From contig WIUZ02000025.1 in assembly GCA_015956445.1 (NCBI GenBank), forward strand, positions 62,001 through 126,000: a DNA stretch of 64,000 nucleotides. Reading direction: 5' to 3'. The translations under genes were made by a program, and so were the position numbers. The notes under the pieces are model-generated. The model had not been told where the DNA came from and searched no databases. It was given only the letters and a program-made list of their open reading frames with translations. Source of the DNA: Thelephora terrestris. Taxonomy: Eukaryota > Basidiomycota > Agaricomycetes > Thelephorales > Thelephoraceae. Positions 21,513 through 32,639 of the stretch are shown here, one piece after another (the first letter of the stretch is position 1; each line of letters begins with the position of its first letter).

Positions 21513-22205
21513 GCAAACCTCGTGTGCTCCAGACCAGTGGGCCTCATTGGGGGTTGAGGCCTGCAATGAGAAGCATTCTTCCTAGAGCTTGGGGGACCAC
21601 ACTGTCACCCGCTCTGAGGCCCACCTTGGGAGAGCACCAGCAGGAGCCATGAATGAATTGTAGCACACAAACCCCTATAAACTCCTATTCATTAAATGGT
21701 CGTAGAAATACAACATAGTGCTTGGGGTCACCCAGAAACATATGTGGGGGAAGATCGATGCAAAATCAGAAGAAATTCGCACAGGTCAGATCTCAGTTAA
21801 GGAAGGGGTAAGTAACTTACTTGCCCCACACCCCTTTCATTATCTCACCATCATGCACAAGTTTCAATTTCACATGAGAGCTGCAGAAAGGCATTGAGTG
21901 AACTGGCTTGTGGGTTAGATATTGTATGATAGTCCATGACAAGAAGAGGATGACATGAAAAAATACAGAAAAAGTGCAAACATAATGCGGCAGAGATGTG
22001 GTTAGAGAGCTGAAAGGGGGGAGATCAAGAAGCATTAGCTGAGGACAGTATTGCATAAGGCAGTGAACAAGGCCCATCATCACATAAGTTACAGAGAACA
22101 CAGGGGCAGATGAAAAACATAACCAAAGCAGTTGTGAAGTTGCAAGCTTTGCCTGGACTAGAGGCTGATTTTGGGTCATTCTGAAGCAGTTCTCATGGTC
22201 ATGGT
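21513..22205. other. Host-side sequence right of Y1
   Basis: No exon recognised. A minus ORF of 120 codons (21817-22179) is hydrophobic and unlike any family I know. It abuts a reversed Y fragment at 22206. Confidence 0.35.
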
Positions 22206-22602
22206 GAACAAGCGACTAAGCCTTTGGAGTCTGAAAGGGCAAAGATGCAATCAGAAGGTTGGGTCCTTGGTTCAGAGGCGCAATCCTCTAGGGAATCTGC
22301 AGGAAGTGAATGAATGGTGAGAGGGAAAGTTGGGATATGAGCAGGAAAGCAAAGCGGAACACAACGGAAAAGCCGGAGAGCAAAACTACTGATGACAAAC
22401 TAAGGGGGACGTCGGGAAACATTGGGATAATAGAGGCCAAAAGCAGGACACAAGAGACCAGAGGGACGACAAGAACAAGAGCGAGACGATGAGGGAACCG
22501 AAGGGAGGACCATAGCAGCGCTGCTAGGCCTCAAGAGAGAGAGAGGAAAAACTGCTGATTGATTTCTTGGTCTATCAAATACAGGGGCCTTTATATATGA
22601 TG
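22206..22602 (-). mobile_element. Y-family LTR fragment, reversed, cut by W-A
   Basis: On the minus strand it aligns to the 3' part of Y from the TATA box to the terminal TTCA; the plus strand starts TGAACAAG (22206) and runs to the TATATA at about 22592-22598. It is more diverged than Y1 and Y2. W-A starts immediately after, and the rest of this Y copy is not found beyond it. Confidence 0.65.
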
Positions 22603-23734
22603 TGTGATGATTTCGCCGTTTACCCCCTTTATTTCCTTTATTTTAACACCTCATCACCACTAAGTCAGCTGGTGCCCTGCCCTAAACACGGCGGTAAACT
22701 GTTTGTTATGCCATATGCCCTATGTTTAACGACTCAAAGTCCAATACGTGGAACGTGCTACTAGTCAAGATACCCCAGAAGACCCGAGGTACAATACATG
22801 AACATGTACCGGCGGACCTTCATACAAAGATCCCCCCTACTTGGCCCTCCGTTGCCCCTGGATGACTAGTAGATATTCAGGTTACCGACAACAAGGGATG
22901 TATTAATAAGTGTTGCGTGCTGACCTCTCACAGAAGTCAACCGGCTTATTAATCTGACCCTTGGATTGGACTTATGAAAACCATATGTTTTACAACTCAT
23001 GCACAAAAAGACAAGAAAGAAGATTAATTCCAGGAGCCACAGTACAAAAGAGTTATCTAATCAATATCTCTGCAAATCCTTTGTACTGCCTCCAAGGCCG
23101 ACCTCACCAACTCCTCATTCGCCCAGTTCTGCTCCCTAATCTCATTTGGATCCACGTCCGACAGGTCCCCATAATCTGGAAGCTCGGTATCAGAGTTTGG
23201 TTCCGAATCAGGAACAAACTCGGCATACGGATCAAACTCCAGAGCCGGCCATTGATTCCTCGGCAAAGTTGTATCTGTAACCGTAATCAGAGGATTCATT
23301 CTCCTATGAGGAATAGGAGTGTCCCTGCGGACAACTCCAACGTTCCTGTAGAACTCCTCCTCCTGGATCTCGACAACTTTATCATCAATGGGAACCAACC
23401 TGTTCTCATACTTGTCAGGAACATGGTATTTTTAAACTTTTTATAACATGCTCTTTCTTCGAACTCTTCTTACCATTTCTTATGTTTGAATGCTTCACAT
23501 TCCTTATCCTTCACACCAATCATTCAAAAACACACAAACGCGCATACATTCACGGCAATACGGAACAACATGGCTATACTAATGCTTATACAACGTCCTC
23601 AAAAGTCGACTCTATCTACGGCAGGCCTGAAGGTCATCAACTGTCCATCCCGGAGATCGTAGTGCTGGCCCCTCCTCGCAAGGACCTCCCCGAACATGGC
23701 GTCACCGTCTTCGGCACTCAGCTGAACGACCAGT

Positions 23735-25336
23735 TCAAGCCGATAGGAAGAGATGCCTTCGAGCGGACCGATCAGCCTCCCAGATGTCACCGAACTGCTG
23801 AACACCTGGTCCCACATCTCCATCACCGGGTGACTGCTCAACAGCACTATCGACGTAATCGGCGAGCGACCCTCCGTCTCCCTCATCGGACCCCTGGGTG
23901 GGATCCTGCTTTGCGAGGCGAAGCTGGTGTCGGAGTTGGATCTCGGACTCGACCTGTCGGTAAGGACGGTGGACCCGATATCGGAATCCTCGCTCCTCAC
24001 CTCGACCAGATTGGTCACCATCCGACTCAACTGGTCGAGGGTAAGGATTAGCCGATGCGGTCATACAATGAGCAGGACGGCGTCGAGAGCGTTTGCATCG
24101 TTGCCCCTTAGTCACCGGACGTACCTCGGCGACCCTCGGAGCATCTTCAGCTCGGTCAACCTCCATGACCTCATCCTCGATCTTCACCAACTGATGGATC
24201 GGCTGCAAGACGCAGCGCCCACAGTTCTCCTTGTCGGAAGTGGCCAAAGTCGAAGCCGGACCTGGAGTCAGAACGGGAACCGCGTTCTCGATCGGAGGCG
24301 TCGCATAGGACGACGGGTTAGGAGATGGGAGTACCACCTCGTCGGCGTACTCCAACTCGAATGGAACATCGGCTGTCCCCTGACCAACCAATTTGGGACC
24401 CTCCTTACAGTTGCAGGTCTTGTCCTGTAAGGACTCAACCTGCGCCGTCAGCACCGCTACCACGTTCTCGAGTTCTTCCGTCTAGAAGAAGTCTTTCAGT
24501 TATTGCACAAACTGCAAAGGCTGAAAGACGACCTTTTCGTCCCTCCTGGCCAACGCCCCTTTGATGTTGTTGTCCCTAACCTTCAACCCGGCGATCAACT
24601 CCTGATGGTTGGCGACCATTGCCTCCAACGCCTCGTTCGTTCCCTGTTGGAAGGCTGCCAAGGTCTCCTTCATCTGAAGACCTTCCGCTGACAGATGAAG
24701 GACGTCTGCCTTCGCCTCTTTAACCTCACGCTCCAATCGTTCAACCTAGGCAGTCTGATTAGTCGAGAGTCATACTCGAATATTCAGACAGAAAACCTAC
24801 CCGGCTTTCTCCCTCCCGAACGAGCGACCACAAGAGACTAGTGGAAGCGGTGGCGTGGCGGACGGCCCGAGGAACGGTTGCCCCGTGCTCTAATAGGTCC
24901 TGATTGTAGATCCCCCTCTGCAGGGTATACCAGAGCTCCTTCTTGATCGGATGCTCCAACTCCCCGAACCTACCCCTCATCTGGAAGGCCACCTTCTCGG
25001 CGATAATCGTGCGGACCCAGAGCTCGTCATCCCAGGTCAACCCCATCAAATGAGGCATCGTCTCCCTGAGACGTTCGGCGTCCACTTCTGTGACGACCTC
25101 CAAGATCTAGAAGCCGTTAGTGTGACATCAACGCCAAAAGAACGATCCTCTACCTAGAGGAAGGCGTTAGTGCGAACACACGAAGCTCTAGGTCTCCCCC
25201 ATACCTGGTCATCTGTGGTATAGGGAGTCCCCGCCGCACAGGCGTAGGACTTGCGGGCGGCGGCACGACGGTCGATGCGAGAGATGGTGGAGATGCCGTT
25301 GGCGACTTTGTAGGTATGGTTGTTGGGGAAGGACAT
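23735..25336 (-). CDS. X gene 2: four-exon coiled-coil protein, 465 aa, function unknown (intact copy)
   Basis: Exons are 25336-25205, 25106-24801, 24745-24533 and 24481-23735, each a whole number of codons, with GT..AG introns of 98, 55 and 51 nt. In order: a short N-terminus (MSFPNNHTYKVANGIS); a globular-looking block with LMGLTWDDELWVRTIIAEK and ELEHPIKKELWYTLQRGIY (residues 45-146); a coiled coil (about 147-232); a CNC motif (about 240); a KENCGRC motif (about 301-307); a basic patch KGQRCKRSRRRP; and an acidic tail. I know no family for it. It is antisense to the LTR-like promoter of X. A TATA-like ATAAGAAGG box lies about 65 bp upstream (around 25402). An alternative C-terminal frame (24030-23599) is also open, so the tail could be read differently. 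Confidence 0.7.
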
Positions 25337-26282
25337 GTTGTGGTAAGATGATGGGGAAGTTGTTGGTGTTGCTGATCAAGGATGGCTCCAAGAAGACGTC
25401 CTTCTTATAGCCTAGATCGGTGATCCTTCACGTGACCTACCTCGACGAACCTCATTGGTCCGGGTCACATCAACTTCCGCCCCTGTACCATCATCGTTGG
25501 CTTACTACATCAAGCTGACACCTCGGCCCGCGGGACGGCCTTGGAAGAACTTCGTTCCGGAACGCCTAGAACGCGCGCGCACTAAAAATAGGTCTCATGA
25601 CCTTGACGATCCCTTTACGAACCCCCTTTATGACCCTGATGACTCATTTATGACATCATGATAACGACCAACCCTGGACCCTGGAACACACACGTGGGCA
25701 CGGGGTATCAACATTTGGACACTGTGCTTCTAATCGGATAGTAACCCTATCTGATCTAGTTGTGCTTTGGAAGCAGAGTAGGCCCGAGCCAAGAACGGCG
25801 GCCGAAGAATATAATCCCTGGTGCCACTTAGGAAGAATGATATTCCCAGGTGCTATGCCTAATCAAGACTGGGTCTGATCAAGCGATTACGGCTGCAACT
25901 CCCAGGTTACTGCCTGTCCGTTGGCATCATACCACCTACCGACAACAAGGGATGTGTAGAGTTCCTTCGATCTCTAGCCAATCGCAGAAGCTCAGAGACG
26001 GTGCTCACCTGACCCTTGGGTGTGGTCTAGATTCAGGTACGAACTTTCATGACCCATGCCCCTATTTCTTTTAGGACTAGTGTTATCTTTACCCCTATGT
26101 TTCATGCGGACATTCCTTATCTTTTATGCAATCCTTCACACGCTAGTAAGGCCCTTTGTCCTTTATCTTCCCACGCATCACATTTGTTCGCTTCCCTTAC
26201 TTAGCGTTCTCACACTCCTTATCTCCCTTTGTTCTGGACTTGATAAGGGTATATTAGGGTATTAACGTCATGGCCACTCCTT

Positions 26283-26290
26283 TAGTATAA
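26283..26290 (+). promoter_or_regulatory. Sense TATA-type box of X1 near its 3' end
   Basis: TAGTATAAG followed by GTAGCAACTGTGGC. The same block occurs in X2 (about 40580) and reversed in X4 (about 43475). The position and direction fit an LTR promoter driving outward. Confidence 0.45.
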
Positions 26291-27262
26291 GTAGCAACTG
26301 TGGCTGTATCGTAGTACCTTAGTTTTGTTACCTCAGGAAATCCTCTGCCCTTCTCAGCCCAGTTGCAGTTAAGGACAAGTCAGAGTTTCTTGTTTGATCC
26401 AAGACATCCCCATCTGCTCTCCCTCCCGCTCTGCGCGTCAACTGCGCCTCGTAACTATAGACTCCCAGCAGTCATATTAGAACACCTCGAGCGTCCAGTC
26501 GATCAACTGGTGGAGTCATCAATCCTGTTGTAGGGATCAACCCTTGCTTGTTAAACCGAACAAAGTGCGGTTTAGGTTGGGTTTCTCTTTAGGATTTCGA
26601 CCTGACTTGTAGTGACCTCGGACAACCTACCGGAAGAATAGAGACGTGATCGTTCTCTCACAAGCTAGTTGGACTAGTGAGTACTCTGCGGAGTCGGCTC
26701 AGTGCACTGGTAGTAGTTGGGGTAGAGTGGCCCTGACAATACTGGACCACCAAACGAGCAGGCGGAGACTTGGCCCGCTCCGGAACCTCCAACTCTTCTT
26801 CCTCAACTCGGACCTCCGGCTCGTTACACTTCCTCTGGAGATCGCGGACTTCTCCGGTCAACTCGGAGACACGACGAGTAAGGCGAACCTAAAAAGGAAA
26901 GGGTTAGAATGATGACAAATATCTTCTACCCCTACCCCTTACCTTATCATCCTCCAATTCCCCGGTCTTAGTAACCAGAGCCTGGACCAAGTCCTTGAGA
27001 GTGGTCAACTCTCCCTTCAACAAATCGATGTTGGCGCCCTGCTGAAAGATGCTATCTTCCTGTCCATGAATAACACCTTGCATATCTTCCTTCCAATTCT
27101 CCAAAGCTTCTATCTCTTCGCGACGACCATCGATGCGCTCGTTAACGTGAGCCACTTCATCCATCAACATGGACCCAACGTTCCCCATATGAAGAACGCT
27201 GGCCTCCAATACAGAGTTGAAGGTCTTGTTGGCCTCAGTCATGAACTCGACACCCCTATTGA

Positions 27263-27773
27263 CACTGGGGGCAGACCCCTACTTACCCAGTAGGCAAATT
27301 GAGAGTTTTTCAAGAGTTTTTAAACAATTTGCTCAACACAAGCCCACAGTTCTAACTGAGAGTATTTTCAAAAAATGCCCGCATATTTGTCCTCAAAAAA
27401 CCCAGCAGGTATGTTCTTAATTTACCCAGGTTTCATTGTAAACAGAGCCTCCTAGGTTATTTTTTAATTTACTCACAAAAAACCCACTCAAAAACCCACC
27501 AGGCAATTTGTGTTCACATTGAAATACAATTTTGAAATTTACTCAGTAGGCCAATTTATTATGAAATCTTACCATACCCGGAGGGTTTGGCAAGAGTTTT
27601 TTTTTATGTGCCTGAAATTTGCACTTTTGCAACACGGCGGGTAATCTTTGAACTTACTAGCGGCGTAAGTTGAGAATTTTCCCGAAATGAGCGCTCCATG
27701 AGCCTCCCACGTTCTTTGAAGGCTCTTTCACAAATTACCCCGGTATTTGCACAAAGCGAACCCGCCGGTCCGA
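27263..27773. mobile_element. Z-type element fragment (Z1), right end lost
   Basis: Starts CACTGGGGGCAGAC after TGA, inside W gene 1 exon 2, like the intact Z elements, and has AT-rich, hairpin-prone content. The matching CCCCAGTG end is absent; FB1 begins at 27774. It marks a breakpoint rather than a clean insertion. Confidence 0.6.
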
Positions 27774-27789
27774 GCCCCTTCAGCTATCT

Positions 27790-28910
27790 TTTCTCCATGG
27801 GTCATGGACCATACATCGTGACAATTCTCCATGGGTCATGGGCCATGCAACGTTGTACAACGCGTTGTACAACTCATGACCCATGGAGAAAAGATACCAT
27901 TGTACAACCCATGACCCATGGGTAATGGAATAGTATCCGTTGCCCATGCCCCATGGGTTGTACAACACTATCCCTTCCCCATGCCTCATGGGTTGTACAA
28001 TGCTATCCTTTCCCCATGGGGCATGGGTTGTACAACACTATCCATTCTCCATGCCCCATGGGTTGTACAACACTATCCATTTCCCATGCCCCATGGGTTG
28101 TACAACACTATCCAATTCCCATGCCCCATGGGTTGTACAACGCTATCCAATTCCCATGCCCCATGGGTTGTACAACACTATCCGTTCCCCATGGGTCATG
28201 GGTTGTACAACGCTATCCTTTCTCCATGGGGCATGGGTTGTACAACGCTATCCTTTCTCCATGGAGCATGGGTTGTACAACACTATCCATTCTCCATGCC
28301 CCATGGGTTGTACAACACTATCCAATTCCCATGCCCCATGGGTTGTACAACGCTATCCAATTCCCATGCCCCATGGGTTGTACAACATTATCCATTCTCC
28401 ATGCCCCATGGGTTGTACAACACTATCCATTTCCCATGGGTCATGGGTTGTACAACACTATCCAATTCCCATGCCCCATGGGTTGTACAACACTATCTAA
28501 TTCCCACGCCCCATGGGTTGTACAACCCTATCCTTTCCCCATGGGGCATGGGTTGTACAACACTACCCATTCTCCATGCCCCATGGGCTGTACAACGCTA
28601 TCCATTTCCCATGGGTCATGGGTTGTACAACACTATCCATTCTCCATGCCCCATGGGTTGTACAACGCTATCCATTTCCCATGCCCCATGGGTTGTACAA
28701 CACTATCCATTTCCCATGCCCCATGGGTTGTACAACACTATCCTTTCTCCATGGGGCATGGGTTGTACAACAATACCCATTCTTCATGCCCCATGGGTTG
28801 TACAACACTATCTATTTTCCATGCCCCATGGGTTGTACAACAGCATCTTGTGCCCATGGGGCATCAGTTGCAGAATGGTGTCCTTTCTCCATGTCCCATG
28901 GATTATATCA
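27790..28910 (+). repeat. 35-bp minisatellite, FB1 left arm
   Basis: About 31 units. Each has the palindrome GTTGTACAAC, a spacer (ACTATCCATT and variants) and a 15-bp hairpin CCCATG-nnn-CATGGG with loop CCC, GGG, GGT or CCT. Because 35 is not a multiple of three and the unit lacks stops on this strand, all three frames stay open; the resulting ORFs (346 and 355 codons) are not taken as genes. Confidence 0.95.
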
Positions 28911-29157
28911 CTATTCCAGGAAAGGAGATACTTTATAAATCAACCATTAGCTGTGTGAATTTGAAAAAATTAGACTCTGTTTGTATGCATGATAGACCAT
29001 ATATCAGTTTGTGGCTCTAACCTAATGGAAACTAAACTTAACCTGATAATAGCCACAACCTAATCCTCAATCTAACCTGAGCCAATGTAAACTTGACCCA
29101 TGAACCTAAGCCTAACCTAATCCTAAACCTGGTCTAATCCCAAATCTAACCCTAACC

Positions 29158-29292
29158 TGACCTAACCTAACCTAACCTAACCTAACCTAACCTAACCTAA
29201 CCTAACCTAACCTAACCTAACCTAACCTAACCTAACCTAACCTAACCTAACCTAACCTAACCTAACCTAACCTAACCTAACCTAACCTAACC
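29158..29292 (+). repeat. (CCTAA)n tract, FB1 left arm
   Basis: About 27 perfect CCTAA units, bordered by degenerate CCTAA-like words on both sides. The complement TTAGG is the arthropod-type telomere unit; most basidiomycetes use TTAGGG. Confidence 0.95.
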
Positions 29293-30009
29293 TATACCTA
29301 AACTAACCTATACCTAATCTAACCTGGTATGGGCAAACCTAACCTACACTATCATGACCTGTTTCAGCCTAATGTCATGTATGCCAGCCAAGACTAACTT
29401 CACCCAGTTGCAAACATATGACTTGGGTCACAGGACCATAAAGCAAACTGCAGTCCCCTCACTCTGTGCCCAACCATCCCATAAGCCCACAGACGCACAT
29501 ATATATCATCAGCAACCCAGCATCATGCTTATCACCCATGTTCAACCACAAACCACTCTCACCCTTTTTTCTGTGCTATCTCAAAGCCTAACCATAACTC
29601 TAGCTCACCCACCCATATTAATCCTTGTGTGGAATATGTTATAAGTCTATAAACCATATGTTTGTAGGCCACTTGCTTGTGGGCCCAAGAAGGTGGATGA
29701 ACTTGAGTTGTGGTTTGTCTGTGAGATGGCACAGAATAAAGGGTGAGAGTGGTTTGTGGTTGAACATGGGTGATAAGCATGATGCTGGGTTGCTGATGAT
29801 ATATATGTGCGTCTGTGGGCTTATGGGATGGTTGGGCACAGAGTGAGGGGACTGCAGTTTGCTTTATGGTCCTGTGACCCAAGTCATATGTTTGCAACTG
29901 GGTGAAGTTAGTCTTGGCTGGCATACATGACATTAGGCTGAAACAGGTCATGATAGTGTAGGTTAGGTTTGCCCATACCAGGTTAGATTAGGTATAGGTT
30001 AGTTTAGGT

Positions 30010-30150
30010 ATAGGTTAGGTTAGGTTAGGTTAGGTTAGGTTAGGTTAGGTTAGGTTAGGTTAGGTTAGGTTAGGTTAGGTTAGGTTAGGTTAGGTTAGGT
30101 TAGGTTAGGTTAGGTTAGGTTAGGTTAGGTTAGGTTAGGTTAGGTTAGGT
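30010..30150 (+). repeat. (TTAGG)n tract, FB1 right arm
   Basis: Inverted partner of 29158-29292, about 27 units and also uninterrupted. Confidence 0.95.
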
Positions 30151-30409
30151 CAGGTTAGGGTTAGATTTGGGATTAGACCAGGTTTAGGATTAGGTTAGGC
30201 TTAGGTTCATGGGTCAAGTTTACATTGGCTCAGGTTAGATTGAGGATTAGGTTGTGGCTATTATCAGGTTAAGTTTAGTTTCCATTAGGTTAGAGCCACA
30301 AACTGATATATGGTCTATCATGCATACAAACAGAGTCTAATTTTTTCAAATTCACACAGCTAATGGTTGATTTATAAAGTATCTCCTTTCCTGGAATAGT
30401 GATATAATC

Positions 30410-31140
30410 CATGGGACATGGAGAAAGGACACCATTCTGCAACTGATGCCCCATGGGCACAAGATGCTGTTGTACAACCCATGGGGCATGGGAAATAGAT
30501 AGTGTTGTACAACCCATGGGGCATGGGAATCAGATAGTGTTGTACAACCCATGGGGCATGGGAATCAGATAGTGTTGTACAACCCATGGGGCATGAAGAA
30601 TGGGTATTGTTGTACAACCCATGCCCCATGGAGAAAGGATAGTGTTGTACAACCCATGGGGCATGGGAAATGGATAGTGTTGTACAACCCATGCCCCATG
30701 AAGAATGGATAGTGTTGTACAACCCATGCCCCATGGAGAAAGGATAGCGTTGTACAACCCATGAGGCATGGGAATCAGATAGTGTTGTACAACCCATGAC
30801 CCATGGGGAATGGATAGTGTTGTACAACCCATGGGGCATGGGAATTGGATAGTGTTGTACAACCCATGAGGCATGGGGAACGGATAGTGCTGTACAACCC
30901 ATGGGGCATGGGAATTGGATAGTGTTGTACAACCCATGCCCCATGGAGAAAGGATAGCATTGTACAACCCATGAGGCATGGGGAAGGGATAGTGTTGTAC
31001 AACCCATGGGGCATGGGCAACAGATACCATTGTACAACCCATGGGGCATGGGCAACGGATACTATTCCATTACCCATGGGTCATGGGTTGTACAGTGCGT
31101 TGTACAACATTGAATGGCCCATGACCCATGGAGAAAAGAT
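30410..31140 (-). repeat. 35-bp minisatellite, FB1 right arm
   Basis: About 20 units of the same repeat in inverse orientation, roughly a third shorter than the left array, so the arms differ in array length although the unique blocks match. Minus-strand ORFs across it (up to 227 codons) are repeat artefacts. Confidence 0.93.
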
Positions 31141-31505
31141 AGCTGAACCCTGTGCTCTCTGGGTGTGATGATTTTGCCGTTTACCCCCTTTCATTTCCTT
31201 TATTTAACATCTCATCACCACTAAGTCAATTGGTGCCCTGCCCTAAACACGGCGGTAAACTGTTTATTATGCAATATGCCCTATGCTTAACGACTCAAAG
31301 TCCAATACGTGGAATGTGCTACTAGTGAAGATACCCCAGAAGACCCAAGGTATAATACGTGAACATGTACCGGTGGACCTTCATACGAAGATCCCCCCTA
31401 CCTGTCCCTCCATTGCCCCTGAACGACTAGTAGATATTCAGGCTACCAACAACAAGGGATGTATTAATAAGTGTCACGTGCTGACCTCTCACAGAAGTCA
31501 ACCGG

Positions 31506-32530
31506 TGTCGTGACCGTATTTCGGACACTATCCGGAATTGCGACCTTCTCTCAACTATCGACAACCGCTGCGCGAGGTCTAGATGACTTCCCTCAGCATT
31601 CTCGACTGTCCCGATGAGGATTCGCTGTCCCTTTGCTTTGCTACACTTCCCTCTCTTCTTATCCCCCTTCGCGACATCGCGACGTCCCGACGTTTTCCCC
31701 TTTCGACCTGCGACCTGCAACTTAGACCTGCGACCTGCGCCCCCTCGACCTGCGACCTGCGACCTGCGTTTCTTAGCATTTAGTATCCCTAGGACTTTGT
31801 TTCCTTCACATTCCCTCCCGATCACGTCCCGATCAGTCCCGATTGTGTCCCGACTTTTCAGTACGTTTTATATCTTTAGTTCTCATCTCCCTATCTCCAT
31901 TCTCTGCGTCCCGATCACGTCTCGATCGATTGCCCTGCTTGCGACTCCAGACCTCCCTCTGGTTCGTTTCTCAACCACATTCCTTTCCTTCATCATTCCC
32001 TTCGATCCCCCGCCTTCCCTATGTCATAGACTCATCATAAGGTCTCTTGACATCATTTTGGTTCGTTCCCTTTGGTTCCCTTCGTTCTCAGAGCCCTTAG
32101 CATTGTATATAAAAGCCCCTGTATTCGATAGACCAGAGAATAAATCAGCAGTGTTCCCTCTCTCTCTTCCTCTCTCTCTCTCTCTCTTCTGAGGCCTAGC
32201 AGCGTTGCTACGGTCCTCCCTTCGGTTCCCTCGTCGTCTCGCCCTCGTTCTCGTCGTCCCTCTGGTCTCTCAAGTCCCGCCGGTGTCCCGATTTCTGACT
32301 CTGTTGTCCCGACGTATCCCGACGTTTCCCTTTGTTTGTTATCGGTAGTTTCGTTCTCTGGCTTTCCTGTCGTCTTCTGTCTCGTTCTCCCGTTCGTATC
32401 TCGACTTTCCCTCTCGCTGTTCATTCGCTTCCCGCAGATTCCCTAGAGGCTCGCGCCTCTAAACCGAGGACCCGACCTTCTAACTGCCATCTCTGCCCTC
32501 TCGGACTCCGAAGGCTTTGTGGCTAGTTCA
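31506..32530 (+). mobile_element. Solo LTR, family Y, copy 2, in W-B
   Basis: Begins TGTCGTGAC and ends CTAGTTCA, 1025 bp, flanked by CCGG at 31502-31505 and 32531-32534. The empty site is seen in W-A (about 22935) and W-C (about 41090), which read AAGTCAACCGGCTTATTAAT uninterrupted, so both the ends and the duplication are confirmed inside the window. Confidence 0.95.
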
Positions 32531-32639
32531 CCGGCTTATTAATCTGACCCTTGGATTGGACTTATGAAAACCATTATGCTTTACAACTCATGGATCACAC
32601 GCCAAAGACAAGAAAGAAGATTAATTCCGGAAGCCATCA

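Larger units (their letters stand above)
23413..26738 (+). mobile_element. X element copy 1, complete, with ATACT duplication
   Basis: Begins TGTCAGGAACATGG and ends GTGGCCCTGACA, 3326 bp. It is flanked by ATACT at 23408-23412 and 26739-26743, and removal rejoins W gene 1 exon 3. The two ends are not direct repeats of each other, so the whole unit behaves as one long LTR or LTR-like insertion. A sense TATA-type box (TAGTATAAG, about 26283) lies near the 3' end, while a four-exon gene occupies the opposite strand of the 5' half. No reverse transcriptase or integrase motif is inside it. Confidence 0.88.
22603..27262 (+). mobile_element. W element copy A, holds X1, 3' end lost
   Basis: Starts TGTGATGATTTCGCC like the other W copies and matches W-C along its first part. 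X1 (23413-26738) is inserted in the antisense gene. The copy stops at 27262, where a Z-type end (27263) begins, and the promoter/3' portion of W is missing. Confidence 0.8.
23057..27262 (-). pseudogene. W gene 1, copy A: broken coiled-coil protein gene
   Basis: Read on the minus strand: part of exon 2 (27262 to about 26945, coiled-coil region with NERIDGRREEIEALENWK), intron 2, then exon 3 split by X1 into about 26890-26739 and 23412-23057. Exon 1 and the start of exon 2 are lost at the Z1 breakpoint. The acidic C-terminus (DSEPNSDTELPDYGDLSDVD) and stop are retained. Confidence 0.8.
27774..31154. mobile_element. Foldback element FB1, 3.4-kb palindrome
   Basis: The left arm (27774 to about 29575) and right arm (about 29700-31154) are inverted copies. 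From outside in each holds an end with TTCAGCTATCTT, a 35-bp minisatellite, a unique AT-rich block, a (CCTAA)n tract and a unique block, around a central spacer of about 130 bp. Compared stretches of the unique blocks (29040-29160 against 30150-30270) are identical once reversed. The outer ends differ: GCCCCTTCAGC on the left, and on the right GCTGAACCCTGTG. No target duplication is seen here, but the sister FB2 has a perfect 9-bp one. No transposase gene is inside. Confidence 0.9.

Noticed and set aside
23599-24030. Extra 47-nt intron in the last exon of X gene 2
   Set aside because: Plausible GT..AG sites exist, but splicing would lead into a frame with an early stop; the unspliced reading is open to 23735.
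23413-26738. X as a DNA transposon with 7-bp TGTCAGG/CCTGACA inverted repeats
   Set aside because: Not fully excluded, but TG..CA ends, 4-5 bp duplications and the LTR-like 3' promoter fit an LTR better, and W has the same habit with only 3 matching terminal bases.
27790-28910. CRISPR-like array of repeats and spacers
   Set aside because: Spacers are near-identical short variants, units are 35 bp minisatellite copies with palindromic cores, and the context is eukaryotic transposons without cas genes.
29354-29951. Two ORFs with identical 70-residue N-termini on opposite strands
   Set aside because: They are the same sequence in the two inverted arms of FB1, and the frame runs through non-coding-looking arm sequence.
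29158-30150. True chromosome end at the CCTAA tracts
   Set aside because: The tracts are internal, inverted to each other and part of a foldback element repeated elsewhere in the window.
27918-31077. Long ORFs (up to 355 codons) on both strands of the FB1 arrays, with repeated MGCTTLS/PHGLYN peptides
   Set aside because: They follow from a 35-bp stop-free repeat read in all frames; units vary without regard to codon position and there is no start context or splice signal.
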